Below are positions 61,331 to 64,000 of a DNA stretch of 64,000 bases, in pieces. Position 1 is the stretch's first letter. Each line of letters opens with the position of its first letter. This DNA is from Fremontodendron californicum (Eukaryota > Streptophyta > Magnoliopsida > Malvales > Malvaceae): the NCBI GenBank assembly GCA_030761205.1, contig JAULJL010000015.1, positions 7,755,501 to 7,819,500 on the forward strand, in the 5' to 3' direction. The notes beneath the pieces are model-generated. The model was not told the DNA's origin, searched no databases, and saw only the letters and a program-made list of their open reading frames with translations. Both the position numbers and the translations under genes were made by a program.

Positions 61331-61990
61331 AATAATTGTAATGTGTTTTAAATTTCTAATATAAATTTATATGTTTTGCATTTCATGTAATTTGTTCGGA
61401 AATTAATTGTTATATTTTATTTTAATTTATATCTTAATGTTGTTATTTAATTTTAATATAATAATCCAAATTACATGATAAGTTGCTTTTCTTTTTTTCA
61501 TTTTAATTTAATTTTCTTTTTAAATTATAATAAGAAAAAAAAAATTAATCAGAAATTAAATTAAATTTTTTTTATCAAATATCCAGTTTTAAACTGTAAC
61601 AATCTATATTATTATTAAAAACAATGATTAAATTAATGTCACGAGTTAATCGAATACCAACTCAAAAAAACTAATCAAATTAAAAAAATTATTTTACGAT
61701 ACCAACTTAAAAATAACTTCTTTATTTAAAAAAGTGACTCGATAAATTTCTTTTAAAAAAAATTTATTTACATTTTACATCATTAAATTATTTTTGATAT
61801 AAATTAAATTTTCTTTTTTATAATATTACAAAATTATAAAAAATTAAATTTTTGATATAAAAATTTTATTTTTTATATAATCTTCTTTTTAAATTTTAAT
61901 AAGAAATATATTTTTATTTTTTATAAAATTGTAATAATAAATTAAATTACATTTTTAATATATATTTTAAAAAAATAAATAACCAAACCT
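61331..61990. other. 3' region of the PMD gene, AT-rich
   Basis: No gene is seen. Extremely AT-rich, with several TTTTTTAT and AATAAA-like stretches that could serve as polyadenylation signals. It separates the PMD gene from the right TIR. Confidence 0.6.
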
Positions 61991-62313
61991 ATAAAAAAAA
62001 TATTTTAATTTAATTTATAATTTTTAAAAATAAATTTATCAAATTAAAATAAAATATTGTTTTAATATAATTTTTTTTATTAATTAAAAAAAAAAATATA
62101 CATGAAGGGAAATCGCCACCCCCCATGGCGATTTCCCTTCATGGTTTTAGCAAAATTGGCTAAAATTACCAAGGGAAATCGCCATGGGGGTGGCGATTTC
62201 CCTTGGTATTTTTTTGCAAATTTGCAAAAAAACACGCTGGGAAATCGCCATGGGGGATGGCGATTTCCCAGCTGAAAAAAAAAAGTCCGTATTTTGGGAA
62301 ATAATCAAAAAGT
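61991..62313 (-). repeat. Right terminal inverted repeat of the PMD element
   Basis: Inverse of 57763-58088. It ends outward with GTCCGTATTTTGGGAAATAA, which is mirrored at the left end. Beyond 62313 the similarity to the left flank is lost. Confidence 0.88.
62101..62272. repeat. Hairpin array in the right TIR
   Basis: Mirror of the left array. Hairpin 3' at 62101-62143 (stem CATGAAGGGAAATCGCCA), hairpin 2' at 62167-62208 (stem TACCAAGGGAAATCGCCA, perfect over 18 bp here although damaged in the left copy), and hairpin 1' at 62236-62272 (stem GCTGGGAAATCGCCAT). AT palindromes lie between them. The loops are C or G runs. Confidence 0.92.
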
Positions 62314-64000
62314 AACGGTAATTTGGGGTTTAATTTTTTTTTTAGCTATATTAGTATAAAAAAACCCGAAATAAACACATCTTATTGAACTTTTGACTAT
62401 CCATTTTAGATTTAGTTCTACAAATTAGTGAAACTTGATAAACGTTTTCTTACCAAAAAAAAATTCCACATAGATAAGTTGTTTAATCTTTCTAATCATA
62501 ATAAAATGTATTCTGCATTTTAAATTAATATTAATAAGGAGTTGCCGATTATATTTGAATCCAAATTTTTTATATATAAAAAAAAGTCAAATTATTTAGA
62601 AAGTAATCTTTACTCCCACAAAGATTAGTCGAGCTGATATAATTTGTTAACTAGGATTCGATCTTTGTGAAGTGTATTGTGACAATAAAATTTTAAATAT
62701 ATCAAATCAATATAAAAAAAATACACTTTTAAAATCACTCATGAAAAAAATAAATTTAAACAAAACTCAAAAATATCTTATAACCGTATTATTAAAAAAA
62801 TATTTACAAGTGAATTCGTCAATGATCTTCTTATGTGATATAATAATATTTCTTTTCTTTGCTAATTATAGTTCATAAATCATTATAAATTGTTTTAACA
62901 TAAACGTATTAAATCAATTTAAATTATCAAAAATTTATTTCAAATTTAGCTCTAGCTCGTCAATAGATCTACTCCTATGCGAGTGTTTTCAACATCATTC
63001 AATTGTTGACTATATCCAAAGTTATTGGAATATACCAATCATCCAAGGAAGAAAAAAAAGAAAATTAAAAGTTAGATTAAGGTCAATTTCATTTGAGTTA
63101 AAATTATCGTTCGAGGATTAAAATTTAAAGGTTTTATATTGAAAATGTTGAGTTCGAATTTTGAAATATATAAATGAGATTTATAGGTAGAAGAATATTA
63201 CTTTTTATTGTATAATCTAAAATCATATATACATATATATAAATATAAATTACAAAAGTATTAAAAGGGGGATTGTTTGTGGATAACTGGCCAGGAAGGA
63301 CAACAAAAAGAAAGAAAGAAAGAAAGGTGAATTATAAAGGATTAATTAGCTTTACATCACAAGACAGTTTGTTTACGTTGATTGTCATTTTCTACTTAAA
63401 GCGAACCCCCACTGCCACTGTCATGCCATTAATTATTTAATTATTTTTTGGAATCAATTAATTAATTTATTTATTTGTATGGCTACGTTTGCAATCATTA
63501 TTTTAATCAATAATAAAATGTAACATTTTTTTGGTTTAATCTACAACAATTGGTTCTCAAGTTTGGGGTCAACACTGGAATACATATATATATATATATA
63601 TATATAGGAATTTTAAATATATATATATATAAGGGAGCAAAGAGAAATTTAACTTTTAATAACATTCCTAATTACCCAGAGACAAAATCATCGTCATTTG
63701 TCAAAAGCATGAAAACGAGCAACAAAGAATGGGAGAAAAAAAAAAAAAAAACCTCTGTTTTGAAAGTACAGCCCATCATAGTATTTTTTACCATAAGAAC
63801 AAGTTATTCAAATTGGAGAATGAATATTACGATATAGGTAACCACATTTACGTAATAGTATTCCTGATATTAAATTATCTGAACATAAAAGATGAAAATT
63901 ATTACTTGAACTGCTTAATTCAGATTGAATATCTGTTTGTACAATTTAAAAAAAAAGGGAAACCGACTTGACTTCACTTGAATCAAAGACAGCTACATAG
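62314..64000. other. AT-rich intergenic DNA to the window end
   Basis: No gene is seen. It contains a GAAA/AAAG repeat (63310-63326), TATATA microsatellites (63583-63606 and 63617-63632) and an A run near 63738. Open frames here are short and compositionally biased. Confidence 0.6.

Larger units (their letters stand above)
57763..62313 (+). mobile_element. Transposon-like element with long hairpin-rich TIRs and a PMD gene
   Basis: About 4551 bp bounded by inverted repeats of roughly 325 bp (57763-58088 and 61991-62313) that are nearly identical in inverted orientation. The only gene inside encodes a plant-mobile-domain protein (58382-60760, continuing open to 61330). No DDE transposase, reverse transcriptase or helicase is visible. 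PMD is known both in transposons and in host genes such as MAIN and MAIL1. Long TIRs suggest a Mutator-like element, but I find no clear 9-bp target duplication: flanking 9-mers are ATTATATGG on the left and AACGGTAAT on the right. The outer limit may be misplaced if one end is eroded. Assignment as a mobile element is well supported; the superfamily is not. Confidence 0.8.

Noticed and set aside
57754..62322. Target-site duplication for the PMD element
   Set aside because: ATTA can be aligned just outside both ends, but the adjacent 8- and 9-mers do not match. I did not accept it as a duplication.

Overview
This is nuclear DNA from a flowering plant, almost certainly a eudicot. The host genes are split by many GT-AG introns, the intergenic DNA is very AT-rich, and the proteins encoded belong to plant families (TRM/DUF4378, plant CLASP, mitochondrial CPN60, plant mobile domain). 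I cannot name the species. No rRNA, tRNA or CRISPR array was seen.

Layout. (1) 108-5400: a complete Ty3/gypsy chromovirus on the minus strand (327-bp LTRs, CTTAA target duplication, initiator-Met primer-binding site, polypurine tract). Its gag-pol is broken by three frameshifts. It sits in what looks like an intron of an unrecognised, decaying gene (about 5441-7892). (2) 10540-14967: a TRM (TON1-recruiting-motif) family gene, 995 codons in five coding exons, preceded by a uORF whose stop overlaps the main start. (3) 15.0-21.0 kb: intergenic DNA with small transposon relics. (4) 21265-28381: a 604-residue leucine-rich-repeat protein in 16 exons, with three telo-box motifs upstream. (5) 31948-43665: microtubule-associated CLASP, 21 exons, 1439 residues, apparently intact. 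(6) 44632-50306: mitochondrial chaperonin CPN60/HSP60, 18 exons, 575 residues. (7) 50.3-57.7 kb: gene-poor AT-rich DNA with MITEs, tandem repeats and one isolated GC-rich island. (8) 57763-62313: a transposon-like element of about 4.55 kb with roughly 325-bp terminal inverted repeats. Each terminal repeat contains three strong hairpins alternating with AT-rich palindromes. The element carries one spliced gene for a plant-mobile-domain (PMD) protein, interrupted by a stop codon. (9) 62.3-64.0 kb: AT-rich DNA with no gene seen.

How the genes relate. TRM and CLASP proteins both act on cortical microtubules, but nothing here suggests co-regulation; the host genes are independent plus-strand units. 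A hAT-like MITE family (TIR close to CTATGTTACTCGGACTC, 8-bp target duplications) occurs five times plus one fragment, around and inside the genes.

The most unusual object is the PMD element. No transposase is visible in it, its ends are arrays of hairpins sharing the core GAAATCGCCA, and its only gene is a PMD gene with a TATA box and a low-complexity first intron. All exon coordinates were read by eye from splice consensus, reading frame and family similarity, without transcript evidence.
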